The translations under genes were made by a program, and so were the position numbers. 64,000 bases of DNA from Pseudomonas sp. 30_B (lineage in GTDB: Bacteria > Pseudomonadota > Gammaproteobacteria > Pseudomonadales > Pseudomonadaceae): the NCBI RefSeq assembly GCF_017491605.1, contig NZ_JAFGYY010000003.1, forward strand, positions 62,001 to 126,000. Reading direction: 5' to 3'. Positions within the stretch are counted from its first letter, which is position 1. The number at the start of each line of letters is the position of its first letter. This document shows, in pieces, positions 25,772 to 34,056 of this stretch. The notes beneath the pieces are model-generated. The model was not told where the DNA came from. It searched no databases and was given only the letters and a program-made list of their open reading frames with translations.

Positions 25772-27364
25772 TTATTGCGTCAACTCGACCCGCGAGAAGT
25801 TGTTCGAACCCAGCGGGCTGAGGGTGAATCCCCTCACGTTCGGGCGCAGCACCGCGAACTGCTTCGGGTAAGCCAGGGCGATCCACGGCGCTTCCTGCTG
25901 GAAGATCGCCAGTGCCTGCCGGTACAGGCCGGCGCGGACCTCCTGGTCGGTACTGGCGCGGGCCTGGCGCAGCAGTTCGTCGAACTCGGCGTTGCACCAG
26001 CCGGCCTGGTTCTCGCCGCTTTTGGCGGCGGCGCAGGAGAGGTTCGGCGTAAGGAAGTTGTCCGGATCGCCGTTATCGCCGACCCAGCCCATGAAGATCA
26101 GGTCGTGTTCGCCCTGCTTGGCACGCTTGATCAGCTCACCCCATTCGAAGACGCGGATATCCGCCTGGATACCGATCTTGTTCAGGTCGTCCTGCAGCAT
26201 CTGCGCGCCGATGCCGGGATTGGGGTTGGTCGGACCGCCGCCGGGGCGGGTCCAGATCGACAGCTTCAGGCCGGGTTGGATACCGGCCTCCTCCAGCAGC
26301 TGTTTTGCCCGCGCCGGGTTGTGCGGCCAGCCCTTGAGCTGCGGGTCTGAGCCCCAGAGCGTCGGCGGATAGGGCGCTATGGCCGGCGTGGCGGCGCCTT
26401 CGCCGAATTGCGCCTTGAGGTAGGCCTTGCGGTCGAAGGCGAGGTTGATCGCCTGGCGCACGCGCACATCGTCCAGCGGCTTGTGCCGGGTATTGAGGGC
26501 CACGTAGGCCACCAGCAGGGAATCCAGCTCCTCCACCTTCAGGTTCGGTTCCTGGCGCAGCGCGGGAATGTCGGTGGGCTTGGGGTAGACGGCGATCTGG
26601 CAGTCGCCGGCCTTGACCTTCTGGATGCGCACGTTCGGATCGGGGGTGATCGCCAGCAGCAGGCGCTCGATCTTCGGCTTGCCGCCCCAGTAGTCCGGGT
26701 TGGCGTTGAAGCGCACCTGGGCGTCCTTCTGGTAGCGCTGGAAGACGAACGGACCGGTGCCGATGGGCAGGTTGTTCAGTTGCTCGGCCTTCTGCGCCGC
26801 GAGCAGCAGGTCGCCGTACTCGGCGGAATAGATGGAGGCGAAGCCCATTGCCAGGTCGGCGAGGAAGGGCGCCTCGGGGTGCCGCAAGGTGAAGCGTACG
26901 TGGTGGTCGTCGAGCTTTTCCACGGCGCTGATCAATCCGGGCAGGCCCATCGACTCGGCGTAGGGGAAACCACGTGGCGCGAGCTTGTGCCACGGATGCT
27001 GCGGGTCGAGCTGGCGCTCGAAGCTCCAGAGCACGTCGTCGGCGTTGAATTCGCGGGTGGGGCTGAAATAGTCGGTGCGGTGGAACCTCACACCCTGGCG
27101 CAGGGTGAAGGTGTATTGCAGGCCGTCCGGGCTGATCTCCCAGCTTTCCGCCAGGGCGGGCACCAGGCGGGTGCTGCCGGGAGCGAACTGCACCAGTCGT
27201 TCGAACACCGTCTCGGCCGATGCATCGGCGGTGGTGGCGGCGGTGTACTGGGTGATGTCGAAGCCTTCCGGGCTGGCCTCGGTGCAGACCACCAGGGACT
27301 GGCCGAAGGCTGGCGCGCAGCCGAGGAGGCTGGCGAGGGTCAGGCGGGCGAGCGCGGTGCGCAC
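25772..27364 (-). CDS. dppA2: Periplasmic dipeptide-binding protein, DppA2 type
   Basis: A 530-residue SBP family 5 protein. The signal peptide ends near CAPAFGQ and the mature protein begins SLVVCTEASPEGFDITQYT. It shares with DppA4 the start TEASPEGFD, the segment LPIGTGPFVF and the end SCAAAKSGENQAGWCN, so it is the paralogue of DppA4. It lies 49 bp downstream of dppA1 and is probably co-transcribed with it. The homologue is PA4497. Confidence 0.9.
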   Translation of the reverse strand: MRTALARLTLASLLGCAPAFGQSLVVCTEASPEGFDITQYTAATTADASAETVFERLVQFAPGSTRLVPALAESWEISPDGLQYTFTLRQGVRFHRTDYFSPTREFNADDVLWSFERQLDPQHPWHKLAPRGFPYAESMGLPGLISAVEKLDDHHVRFTLRHPEAPFLADLAMGFASIYSAEYGDLLLAAQKAEQLNNLPIGTGPFVFQRYQKDAQVRFNANPDYWGGKPKIERLLLAITPDPNVRIQKVKAGDCQIAVYPKPTDIPALRQEPNLKVEELDSLLVAYVALNTRHKPLDDVRVRQAINLAFDRKAYLKAQFGEGAATPAIAPYPPTLWGSDPQLKGWPHNPARAKQLLEEAGIQPGLKLSIWTRPGGGPTNPNPGIGAQMLQDDLNKIGIQADIRVFEWGELIKRAKQGEHDLIFMGWVGDNGDPDNFLTPNLSCAAAKSGENQAGWCNAEFDELLRQARASTDQEVRAGLYRQALAIFQQEAPWIALAYPKQFAVLRPNVRGFTLSPLGSNNFSRVELTQ

Positions 27365-27413
27365 GGCGGTTGCCGGGAAAGAAGGCCGCCGGGGAGCCCG
27401 GCGGCCATTGGCC

Positions 27414-29018
27414 TTACTTGCCGACGCTGACGCCGTAGAAGGAGTTCAGCGCGAACGGACTGATCTTGAAGTCCTGCACCGTCTTGCGCATCGGCTGGTA
27501 CACGGTGGAGTGGGCGATCGGGGTGATCGGCACCTGCTCCTTGAGGATGTGCTGGGCCTGCTTGTACAGCTCGGTGCGCTTGGCCTGGTCCGGCGTGCGC
27601 TTGGCTTCCTTGATCAGCGCGTCGTAGGGCTTGTCGCACCATTTGGAGAAGTTGTTGCCATCCACGGCGTCGCAGCCGTAGAGGGTGCCCAGCCAGTTGT
27701 CCGGGTCACCGTTGTCGCCGCTCCAGCCGATCAGCATGGCGTCATGCTCGCCGCCCTTGGCGCGCTTGATGTACTCGCCCCACTCGTAGGTGACGATCTT
27801 CGCCTTGATGCCGACCTTGGCCCAGTCGGACTGGAGCATCTCGGCCATCAGCTTGGCGTTGGGGTTGTACGGGCGCTGTACCGGCATGGCCCACAGGGTG
27901 ATCTCGGTGCCTTCGGGCACGCCGGCCTTCTTCAGCAGTTCCTTGGCTTTTTCCGGGTTGTAGCCGGCGTCCTTGATGCTGTCGTCGTAGGACCACTGGG
28001 TCGGCGGCATGCCGTTCACGGCGAGCTGGCCGGCGCCCTGGTACACGGCGTCGATGATGGCCTTCTTGTTCACCGCCATGTCCAGCGCTTCACGCACTTC
28101 CAGCTTGTCCAGCGGCTTGTGCAGCACGTTGTAGGCGATGTAGCCGAGGTTGAAGCCCGGCTGCGACGGCATGTTCAGGTTCGGGTCCTTCTTCAGCGCT
28201 TCCAGGTCGGCCGGGCGCGGGAAGAGGGTGATCTGGCATTCATTGGCCTTGAGCTTCTGCATGCGCACCGAGGCGTCGGTGTTGATGGCGAAGATCAGGT
28301 TGTCGATCTTCACCTCACCCTTGTTCCAGTAGTCCGGGTTGGCCTTGAAGCGGATCATCGCGTCCTTCTGGTAGCGATTGAATACGAACGGGCCGGTGCC
28401 GATGGGCTTCTGGTTGATGTCGCTGGCCTTGCCCTGCTTGAGCAACTGGTCGGCGTACTCGGCGGACTGGATCGAGGCGAAGCTCATGGCCAGGTTCTGG
28501 ATGAACGCGGCGTCGACTTCGTTGAGGGTGAACTTGACGGTGTGGTCGTCGACCTTCTCCACCTTGGCGATGTTCGCGTCCATGCCCATGTCGGTGAAGT
28601 AGGGGAATTCGGTCGGGTAGGCTTTGCGGTACGGATGGTTCTTGTCGAGCATGCGGTTGAAGGTGAACAGCACGTCGTCGGCGTTGAACTCGCGGGTCGG
28701 CTTGAAGTAGTCGGTGGTATGGAACTTCACGCCGGAACGCAGGTGGAAGGTGTAGGTCTTGCCGTCAGCAGATACGTCCCACTTTTCCGCCAGGCCAGGA
28801 ATGACCTGGGTGCCGCCGCGCTCGAACTGGGTGAGGCGGTTGAACACGGTTTCCGCCGACGCGTCGAAGTCGGTGCCGGTGGTGTACTGGCCGGGGTCAA
28901 AGCCCGCCGGGCTGCCTTCGGAGCAGTAGACCAGGTTGTTGGCGGCGTGAGCGAACAGCGGAGCGCTGGCGATCAACCCAGCGGCAATCATGGAGCGGAT
29001 GACGGCGTTCTTACGCAT
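27414..29018 (-). CDS. dppA1: Periplasmic dipeptide-binding protein, DppA1 type
   Basis: A 534-residue SBP family 5 protein with signal peptide ending near APLFAHAAN. The mature start NLVYCSEGSPAGFDPGQYT and most inner segments (for example QKPIGTGPFVF, GMPPTQWSYD, ITLWAMPVQRPYNPNAKLM) are almost the same as in DppA3, marking a recent duplication. It is the first gene of the dppA1-dppA2 pair. The 266 bp upstream contain its promoter region. The homologue is PA4496. Confidence 0.9.
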   Translation of the reverse strand: MRKNAVIRSMIAAGLIASAPLFAHAANNLVYCSEGSPAGFDPGQYTTGTDFDASAETVFNRLTQFERGGTQVIPGLAEKWDVSADGKTYTFHLRSGVKFHTTDYFKPTREFNADDVLFTFNRMLDKNHPYRKAYPTEFPYFTDMGMDANIAKVEKVDDHTVKFTLNEVDAAFIQNLAMSFASIQSAEYADQLLKQGKASDINQKPIGTGPFVFNRYQKDAMIRFKANPDYWNKGEVKIDNLIFAINTDASVRMQKLKANECQITLFPRPADLEALKKDPNLNMPSQPGFNLGYIAYNVLHKPLDKLEVREALDMAVNKKAIIDAVYQGAGQLAVNGMPPTQWSYDDSIKDAGYNPEKAKELLKKAGVPEGTEITLWAMPVQRPYNPNAKLMAEMLQSDWAKVGIKAKIVTYEWGEYIKRAKGGEHDAMLIGWSGDNGDPDNWLGTLYGCDAVDGNNFSKWCDKPYDALIKEAKRTPDQAKRTELYKQAQHILKEQVPITPIAHSTVYQPMRKTVQDFKISPFALNSFYGVSVGK

Positions 29019-29083
29019 ACGGACCTCTGGTTATTCTGGTTGTCATCGAGGCACAGCCTTGTGGGCTGCGTTGCGTGAAACTA

Positions 29084-29099
29084 TGCATGGCACATGCCG
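29084..29099 (-). promoter_or_regulatory. Possible sigma-54 type -24/-12 element upstream of dppA1
   Basis: On the minus strand CGGCAT-GTGCC-ATGCA has the invariant GG and GC ten bases apart and matches most of TGGCAY-N5-TTGCA. It lies about 66 nt before the dppA1 start. It is partly palindromic, so the orientation is not certain. Confidence 0.3.
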
Positions 29100-29239
29100 T
29101 GCGCAAGCTACTGACGGGGATGAGTGTAGAAGTTGTGACGCGAGTGCAAGGGAATGTCGCAATTTCGACAATGGGAACCGTGCGGTCAGGTCACGGCGTC
29201 CCGGTTCCCGGTGGCGCCGCGCGAGGGGAGACGGGATGG

Positions 29240-29277
29240 CGTTACCGCCGGCCCGCAAATGGGGCACGGCGGTAACG
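29240..29277. other. Inverted repeat between the SIMPL gene and dppA1 promoter
   Basis: CGTTACCGCC and GGCGGTAACG form a perfect 10-bp stem around an 18-nt loop that can itself pair (GCCC/GGGC). It begins 8 bp after the stop of the SIMPL gene on the minus strand. No T run follows, so it may be a weak terminator or an RNA 3' end stabiliser. Confidence 0.5.
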
Positions 29278-29284
29278 ACAGCGG

Positions 29285-30001
29285 TCAGGGCATCTGCACT
29301 TCGATCGTGCCGTCGGCGCTGACCACGACCTGGCTGGTGCCGGCTTCGATTTCCTGGGCAGGTGCGCCGCCGTAGCTGTCGGCCTTCATTGCCGCCATGC
29401 GCATCACCGGCATCGGGCGCGGCGCGCCGGAGGTGTTCAGGTTCAGGCTGACCAGCTTGTAGCCCTTGCCGCCGAGGGCATCGGTGAGCACCTGGGCGCG
29501 GGCCTTGAAGGCGCTCACGGCGTCCTTCATCAGCGCATCTTCATTCTTCACCCGGGTGGCGTCGGCGATGCTGAAGTCCATGCTGCCCATCTTCAGCTTG
29601 CCCAGCAGGTCGGCGGTGAGCTGCGAGAGGGCGGCGAAGTCGGCGCTCTCCAGGCGGACTTCCGCGCGTTCGCGCCAGGCGGTGATTTTCTGGCCCTTGT
29701 CGTCATACACCGGGTAGCTGTTGCGGCTGCCCAGGCTGACGGTCACGCCCTTCACCTTGCGTGCCTGCTCGACGGCAGCATTCAGCGCGGTGGTGGTCTC
29801 GGCCGCCAGCTTGGCCGGGTCGCTGCCCTGGCCTTCGCTGAACAGGGTCACGTGCATCAGGTCGTGGGCGACTTCCTGGCTGACCTCGGCGCGCAGCGAA
29901 ACCTGGTTGTAGCGAGGTTCGTCTGCCAGGGCTCCCAGGCTGGTGGCGCACAGGGCGATGGCGGCGGCGATGGCGGTGAAGGGTTTCTTCAGTACAGACA
30001 T
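29285..30001 (-). CDS. Periplasmic SIMPL-domain (DUF541) protein
   Basis: A 238-residue exported protein. A signal peptide (about 1-26, ending near LGALADEP) precedes a single SIMPL/DUF541 domain. The beginning RYNQVSLRAEVSQEVAHDLM and the region SVSLGSRNSYPVYDDKGQK-like are family typical. Members are periplasmic (for example E. coli YggE, linked to oxidative stress); the biochemical role is not established. It is divergent from roxS with 221 bp between the starts. The homologue is PA4495. Confidence 0.85.
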   Translation of the reverse strand: MSVLKKPFTAIAAAIALCATSLGALADEPRYNQVSLRAEVSQEVAHDLMHVTLFSEGQGSDPAKLAAETTTALNAAVEQARKVKGVTVSLGSRNSYPVYDDKGQKITAWRERAEVRLESADFAALSQLTADLLGKLKMGSMDFSIADATRVKNEDALMKDAVSAFKARAQVLTDALGGKGYKLVSLNLNTSGAPRPMPVMRMAAMKADSYGGAPAQEIEAGTSQVVVSADGTIEVQMP

Positions 30002-30222
30002 GGATGACTCCTTGCTCCAGAAAATGTCCCGGCCACAGCGTAGTTGAGGCAGTGGCGAGGACTGTCAGACCCTTTGACGGGGATTGGTTCCGGAACGGGT
30101 TAACGGTGGATGTCACCAATTGTTTCCGACCGCCGCGACCCGCGCTGGAGTATGCTGTGGCGCTATGCCGCATAAGTTGGAGGGGGCTCTTGGCTATACT
30201 CGCGCAAATTCCGGAATTCACC

Positions 30223-31479
30223 ATGCGCACACCGGTTTTCCAGCTTTCCGCCAGTCGTCAGAACCTCCTGCATCTGACGCTTATCCGTATTCTCGTGCTT
30301 GCCGCCCAGGCGGGTTCCGTCGGGCTCGCCTACAAGGCCCAACTGATCCAGCTGCCCTGGCTCGCCCTGGGCGTGACCCTCGGCGTTTCCCTGGTGCTCT
30401 GCCTGGGCACCGCCCTGCGCCTGCGTGGCCCCTGGCCGGTGACCGAGCTGGAATATGCCGTCCAGCTGGCCTGCGACCTGATCATTCACAGCGTGCTGCT
30501 GTATTTCTCGGGCGGTTCCAGCAACCCCTTCGTCTCTTATTACCTGGTGCCGCTGACCATTGCCGCGGCGACCCTGCCCTGGCTCTATACCATCGTTCTC
30601 GCCGGCCTGGCGCTGGCCAGCTACACCGTGCTGCTGGTCTGGTTCCACCCGCTGGAAATGGCCGCCGGGCAGCGCGACAACCTGCTGGTCTACGGCATGT
30701 GGCTGAGCTTCGCCCTGGCCGCCGCGCTGATCACCTTCTTCGTGGCGCGCATGTCCGAATCGCTGCGCCGCCAGGAGCAGCTGCAGGCCCAGCGCCGCGA
30801 GGAAGGCATGCGCGATCAGCAACTGCTCGCCGTGGCCACCCAGGCCGCCGGTGCCGCTCACGAACTGGGCACGCCGCTGGCGACCATGAGCGTATTGCTC
30901 AAGGAATTGCGCCAGACCAATGCGGACCAGCCGATGTTGCAGGAAGATCTCGCCCTGCTGCAGGAGCAGGTGAAGCTCTGCAAGGACACCCTCCAGCACC
31001 TGGTGCGCGCCGCCGAGGCTGATCGTCGGCAGGCGGTGGTGGAGCAGGGGGCTGACGAGTGGGTGGATTCCGTCCTGCATCGCTGGCACCTGATGCGTCC
31101 GGAGGCCAGCTACCGTTACCAGACTCTCGGCAAGGGCAAGGCGCCGCGGATGGTGCCGCCCACCGACCTGAGTCAGGCGCTGCTGAACCTGCTGAACAAC
31201 GCCACCGACGCCTGTCCGGACGACCTGGATGTCCGTCTGGACTGGGATGCCGGGGAAATCTGCCTGAGCATCCGCGACCAGGGGCCGGGCGTTCCGTTGG
31301 CCATTGCCGAACAGCTCGGCAAGCCTTTCTTCACCACCAAGGGCAAGGGTTTCGGCCTGGGCCTGTTCCTCAGCCAGGCCAGCGTGACGCGGGCGGGCGG
31401 TACGGTGAAGTTGTACAACCATGAAGATGGCGGCACTCTGACGGAGTTGCGTCTGCCAAGAAGCTATGGCGTGGCTTGA
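30223..31479 (+). CDS. roxS: RoxS: RegB/PrrB-type redox sensor histidine kinase
   Basis: A 418-residue membrane sensor kinase. Six hydrophobic segments (about residues 15-180) are followed by the H box GAAHELGTPLATMS with phosphoacceptor H213, the N box LLNLLNNATDACPD and the G boxes DQGPGVPL and GKGFGLGLFL. The RegB family senses the redox state of the respiratory chain. The ATG at 30223 is chosen because it gives MRTPVFQLS and the membrane domain directly; the ORF start at 30004 adds 73 residues unlike the family. In P. aeruginosa RoxSR controls the cyanide-insensitive oxidase. It is co-directional with roxR, 24 bp apart. Confidence 0.92.
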   Translation: MRTPVFQLSASRQNLLHLTLIRILVLAAQAGSVGLAYKAQLIQLPWLALGVTLGVSLVLCLGTALRLRGPWPVTELEYAVQLACDLIIHSVLLYFSGGSSNPFVSYYLVPLTIAAATLPWLYTIVLAGLALASYTVLLVWFHPLEMAAGQRDNLLVYGMWLSFALAAALITFFVARMSESLRRQEQLQAQRREEGMRDQQLLAVATQAAGAAHELGTPLATMSVLLKELRQTNADQPMLQEDLALLQEQVKLCKDTLQHLVRAAEADRRQAVVEQGADEWVDSVLHRWHLMRPEASYRYQTLGKGKAPRMVPPTDLSQALLNLLNNATDACPDDLDVRLDWDAGEICLSIRDQGPGVPLAIAEQLGKPFFTTKGKGFGLGLFLSQASVTRAGGTVKLYNHEDGGTLTELRLPRSYGVA

Positions 31480-31503
31480 GGGCCACGTCTGCGAGGAAGT
31501 CCC

Positions 31504-32064
31504 ATGAGCGAAGAGATCCAGTTCGAAGGCGAAGAGCAGCCCCACCTGTTGCTGGTGGACGACGACACCACCTTTACCCGCGTCATGGCCCGTGCCATGA
31601 CCCGTCGCGGGCTGCGGGTATCGGTCGCCAGCTCCGCCGAGGAAGGTCTGGCCCTGGCCAAGGAAGACCTGCCCGACTACGCCGTGCTCGATCTGAAGAT
31701 GGATGGCGATTCCGGCCTGGTGCTGCTGCCCAAGCTGCTGGAGCTGGACCCCGAGATGCGGGTGGTGATCCTCACCGGCTATTCCAGCATCGCCACCGCG
31801 GTGGAGGCCATCAAGCGCGGCGCCACCAATTATCTGTGCAAGCCGGCCGACGCCGACGACGTGCTGACCGGGCTGCTGTCCGAGCATGCCAACCTGGATA
31901 CCCTGGTGCCGGAAAACCCCATGTCGGTGGACCGCCTGCAGTGGGAACATATCCAGCGCGTGCTTGCCGAACACGATGGCAACATCTCCGCGACCGCCCG
32001 TGCTCTGGGTATGCACCGGCGAACCTTGCAGCGTAAGCTGCAGAAGCGCCCGGTGAGGCGTTAA
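31504..32064 (+). CDS. roxR: RoxR: response regulator (PrrA/RegA type)
   Basis: A 186-residue regulator. The receiver domain has the acidic pocket VDDD (19-21), phosphoacceptor D63 (LDLKMD), T91 and K113. A Pro-containing linker leads to a Fis-type helix-turn-helix (about 145-182, NISATARALGMHRRTLQRKL). It binds DNA and regulates respiratory genes when phosphorylated by RoxS. It is followed at once by a Rho-independent terminator, closing the roxSR unit. Confidence 0.95.
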   Translation: MSEEIQFEGEEQPHLLLVDDDTTFTRVMARAMTRRGLRVSVASSAEEGLALAKEDLPDYAVLDLKMDGDSGLVLLPKLLELDPEMRVVILTGYSSIATAVEAIKRGATNYLCKPADADDVLTGLLSEHANLDTLVPENPMSVDRLQWEHIQRVLAEHDGNISATARALGMHRRTLQRKLQKRPVRR

Positions 32065-32079
32065 GTAAGCGATAACACG

Positions 32080-32108
32080 AGGAGCGCCAACTGAGCGCTC
32101 CTTTTATT
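32080..32108 (+). terminator. Rho-independent terminator of roxSR
   Basis: AGGAGCGC pairs with GCGCTCCT across a 7-nt loop and is followed by TTTATTTT. Confidence 0.85.
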
Positions 32109-32131
32109 TTCAGCCGTGCGAGCGAGATTCC

Positions 32132-33865
32132 ATGACCGATAGCGCCGAATACCGCGCGGCGAACGACGCCGTTCGCAGCCACTTCTTCCACCGGGTCTGG
32201 CAACTCACCGCGCCCTACTGGCGCAGCGAAGAAAAGGGCACGGCCTGGCTGCTGCTGATCGTGGTGATTGCGCTGTCGCTGGTGGGCGTGGGCCTCAGCG
32301 TCTGGCTCAACAGCTGGTACCGCGACTTCTACAACGCCCTGCAGAACAAGGACCTGAACAGCTTCATCCATCTGATGCTGATGTTCTGCGGCATCGCGGC
32401 GGTGTTCATCCTCACGGCGGTCTATCGCCTATACCTGACCCAGATGCTCACCATCCGCTGGCGCCGCTGGCTGACGGAAAAGCATTTCGCCGCCTGGCTG
32501 GGCGACAAGAACTACTACCGCCTGGAGCAGCGCGGACACACCGACAACCCTGACCAGCGTCTGTCCGAAGACCTCAACAGCTTCACCGACACCACCCTGA
32601 CCCTCGGCCTGGGCCTGATCCGCAACCTGGTCAGCCTGGTGTCCTTTGCGGTGATCCTCTGGGGCGTGTCCGGCAGCGTCGAGCTGTTCGGCATCACCAT
32701 TCCGGGCTACATGTTCTGGGCTGCATTGCTCTACGCAGCGGTCGGCAGCTGGCTGACCCACCTGATCGCCCGCCGCCTGATCGGCCTGAACAACCGCCAG
32801 CAGCGCTTCGAGGCTGACCTGCGCTTCGGCCTGGTGCGGGTGCGCGAGAACGCCGAGAGCATCGCCCTGTACAACGGCGAGGCCAACGAGAACGAGCGGC
32901 TGATGACGCGCTTCCGCAACGTCTGGGGTAACTTCTGGGAGCTGATGAAAGTCCAGAAGCGCCTGACCTTCTTCAGTTCCGGCTACGCGCAAATCGCCAC
33001 CGTTTTCCCCTTCATCGTTGCTGCCCCGCGCTATTTCTCCGGGCAGATCCAGCTCGGCGAACTCATGCAGATCAACTCGGCCTTCGGCAACGTGCAGGAC
33101 GGCCTGAGCTGGTTCATCGATGCCTATGCCAGCCTCGCCACCTGGCGCGCCACCTGCGACCGTCTGCTGAGCTTCCGGGGCGCCATGGCCGAGACGGCCC
33201 ACGAGTCCGCCAACATCGATGTCCGCAAGACCGGCGACAGCCTGCAACTGCAGAACCTCAGCCTGAGCCTGGGCAGCGGTCGCGAATTGCTCGAGCCCGC
33301 CAGCCTGACCGTGAACCCCGGCGAACATGTGCTGATCGGCGGCCCTTCCGGTGGCGGCAAGAGCACCCTGCTGCGCGCGATGAGCGGCCTGTGGCGATAC
33401 GGCAGCGGCGTGGTGCAGATGCCCGAGGCGCGCTGCCTGTTCGTGCCGCAGAAGCCCTACCTGCCGATTGGCACCCTGGCCGAAGCACTGTGCTATCCGG
33501 AGCCTGGCAACAGCCACGACGCCGAGCGGATGACAGAGGTGTTGCACCTGTGTCGCCTGGACTCGCTGGCGGCTCGCCTGGACGAAGCCGATCACTGGCA
33601 ACGCGTGCTGTCTCCGGGCGAGCAACAGCGCCTGGCCATTGCCCGCGCCTTGCTCTACGCCCCGCGCTGGCTGTTCCTCGACGAGGCCACCTCGGCCCTG
33701 GACGAAGCCGACGAAGCGGCGCTCTACCAGGTGCTGCTGGAGCAGTTGCCGGGCGTCACCCTGGTCAGCATCGGCCACCGTGTCAGCCTTAAGCGTTTCC
33801 ACCCCCGGCAGTTGCGCCTGGAAGATCGCCGGCTGCGGGAAATGGAGGCGGTGTTGCCGGCCTGA
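32132..33865 (+). CDS. SbmA/YddA-like ABC transporter (permease-ATPase fusion)
   Basis: A 577-residue half-transporter. The N-terminal ABC_membrane_2 region (about 25-340) has TM helices and the hallmark WRRWLTEKHFAAWLGDKNYY. The C-terminal ATPase shows Walker A GGPSGGGKST (about residue 404), signature LSPGEQQRLAIARALL (about 493) and Walker B LFLDEATSALDEAD (about 513). The family (ABCD-like, E. coli YddA, mycobacterial Rv1819c) imports hydrophilic molecules such as peptides or corrinoids across the inner membrane. Substrate here is unknown. It starts 67 bp after roxR behind a terminator. I do not recall a homologue at this place in PAO1. Confidence 0.88.
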   Translation: MTDSAEYRAANDAVRSHFFHRVWQLTAPYWRSEEKGTAWLLLIVVIALSLVGVGLSVWLNSWYRDFYNALQNKDLNSFIHLMLMFCGIAAVFILTAVYRLYLTQMLTIRWRRWLTEKHFAAWLGDKNYYRLEQRGHTDNPDQRLSEDLNSFTDTTLTLGLGLIRNLVSLVSFAVILWGVSGSVELFGITIPGYMFWAALLYAAVGSWLTHLIARRLIGLNNRQQRFEADLRFGLVRVRENAESIALYNGEANENERLMTRFRNVWGNFWELMKVQKRLTFFSSGYAQIATVFPFIVAAPRYFSGQIQLGELMQINSAFGNVQDGLSWFIDAYASLATWRATCDRLLSFRGAMAETAHESANIDVRKTGDSLQLQNLSLSLGSGRELLEPASLTVNPGEHVLIGGPSGGGKSTLLRAMSGLWRYGSGVVQMPEARCLFVPQKPYLPIGTLAEALCYPEPGNSHDAERMTEVLHLCRLDSLAARLDEADHWQRVLSPGEQQRLAIARALLYAPRWLFLDEATSALDEADEAALYQVLLEQLPGVTLVSIGHRVSLKRFHPRQLRLEDRRLREMEAVLPA

Positions 33866-34013
33866 TGGCAGTTTGATTCCCTAGCAGACTGTGAGCTGGT
33901 TAGTAGGAAACGTCTGAAAGTCATCTCAAAAGGGATGAATTCTTCTTAATTTCTTACATTTCCCAGTGTTTAGTCGCTGCTAAATTTTCAAGAACAGGTA
34001 CCCTGTGCGCCCC

Positions 34014-34032
34014 GGCCGGGCACTGCCCGGCC
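34014..34032 (+). other. Leader hairpin upstream of the M23 peptidase gene
   Basis: GGCCGGG and CCCGGCC form a 7-bp stem with a 5-nt loop 24 bp before the ATG of the M23 gene. The motif GGTACCCT occurs on both sides of it (near 33998 and 34049). The upstream 33900-34000 stretch is AT-rich and is probably the promoter. Confidence 0.4.
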
Positions 34033-34056
34033 TCAAGGCTGTTCAACGGTACCCTT

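Noticed and set aside
30163..32016. 617-codon ORF antisense to roxSR
   Set aside because: Covers two conserved genes on the other strand; His/Gln/Val-rich with no motif.
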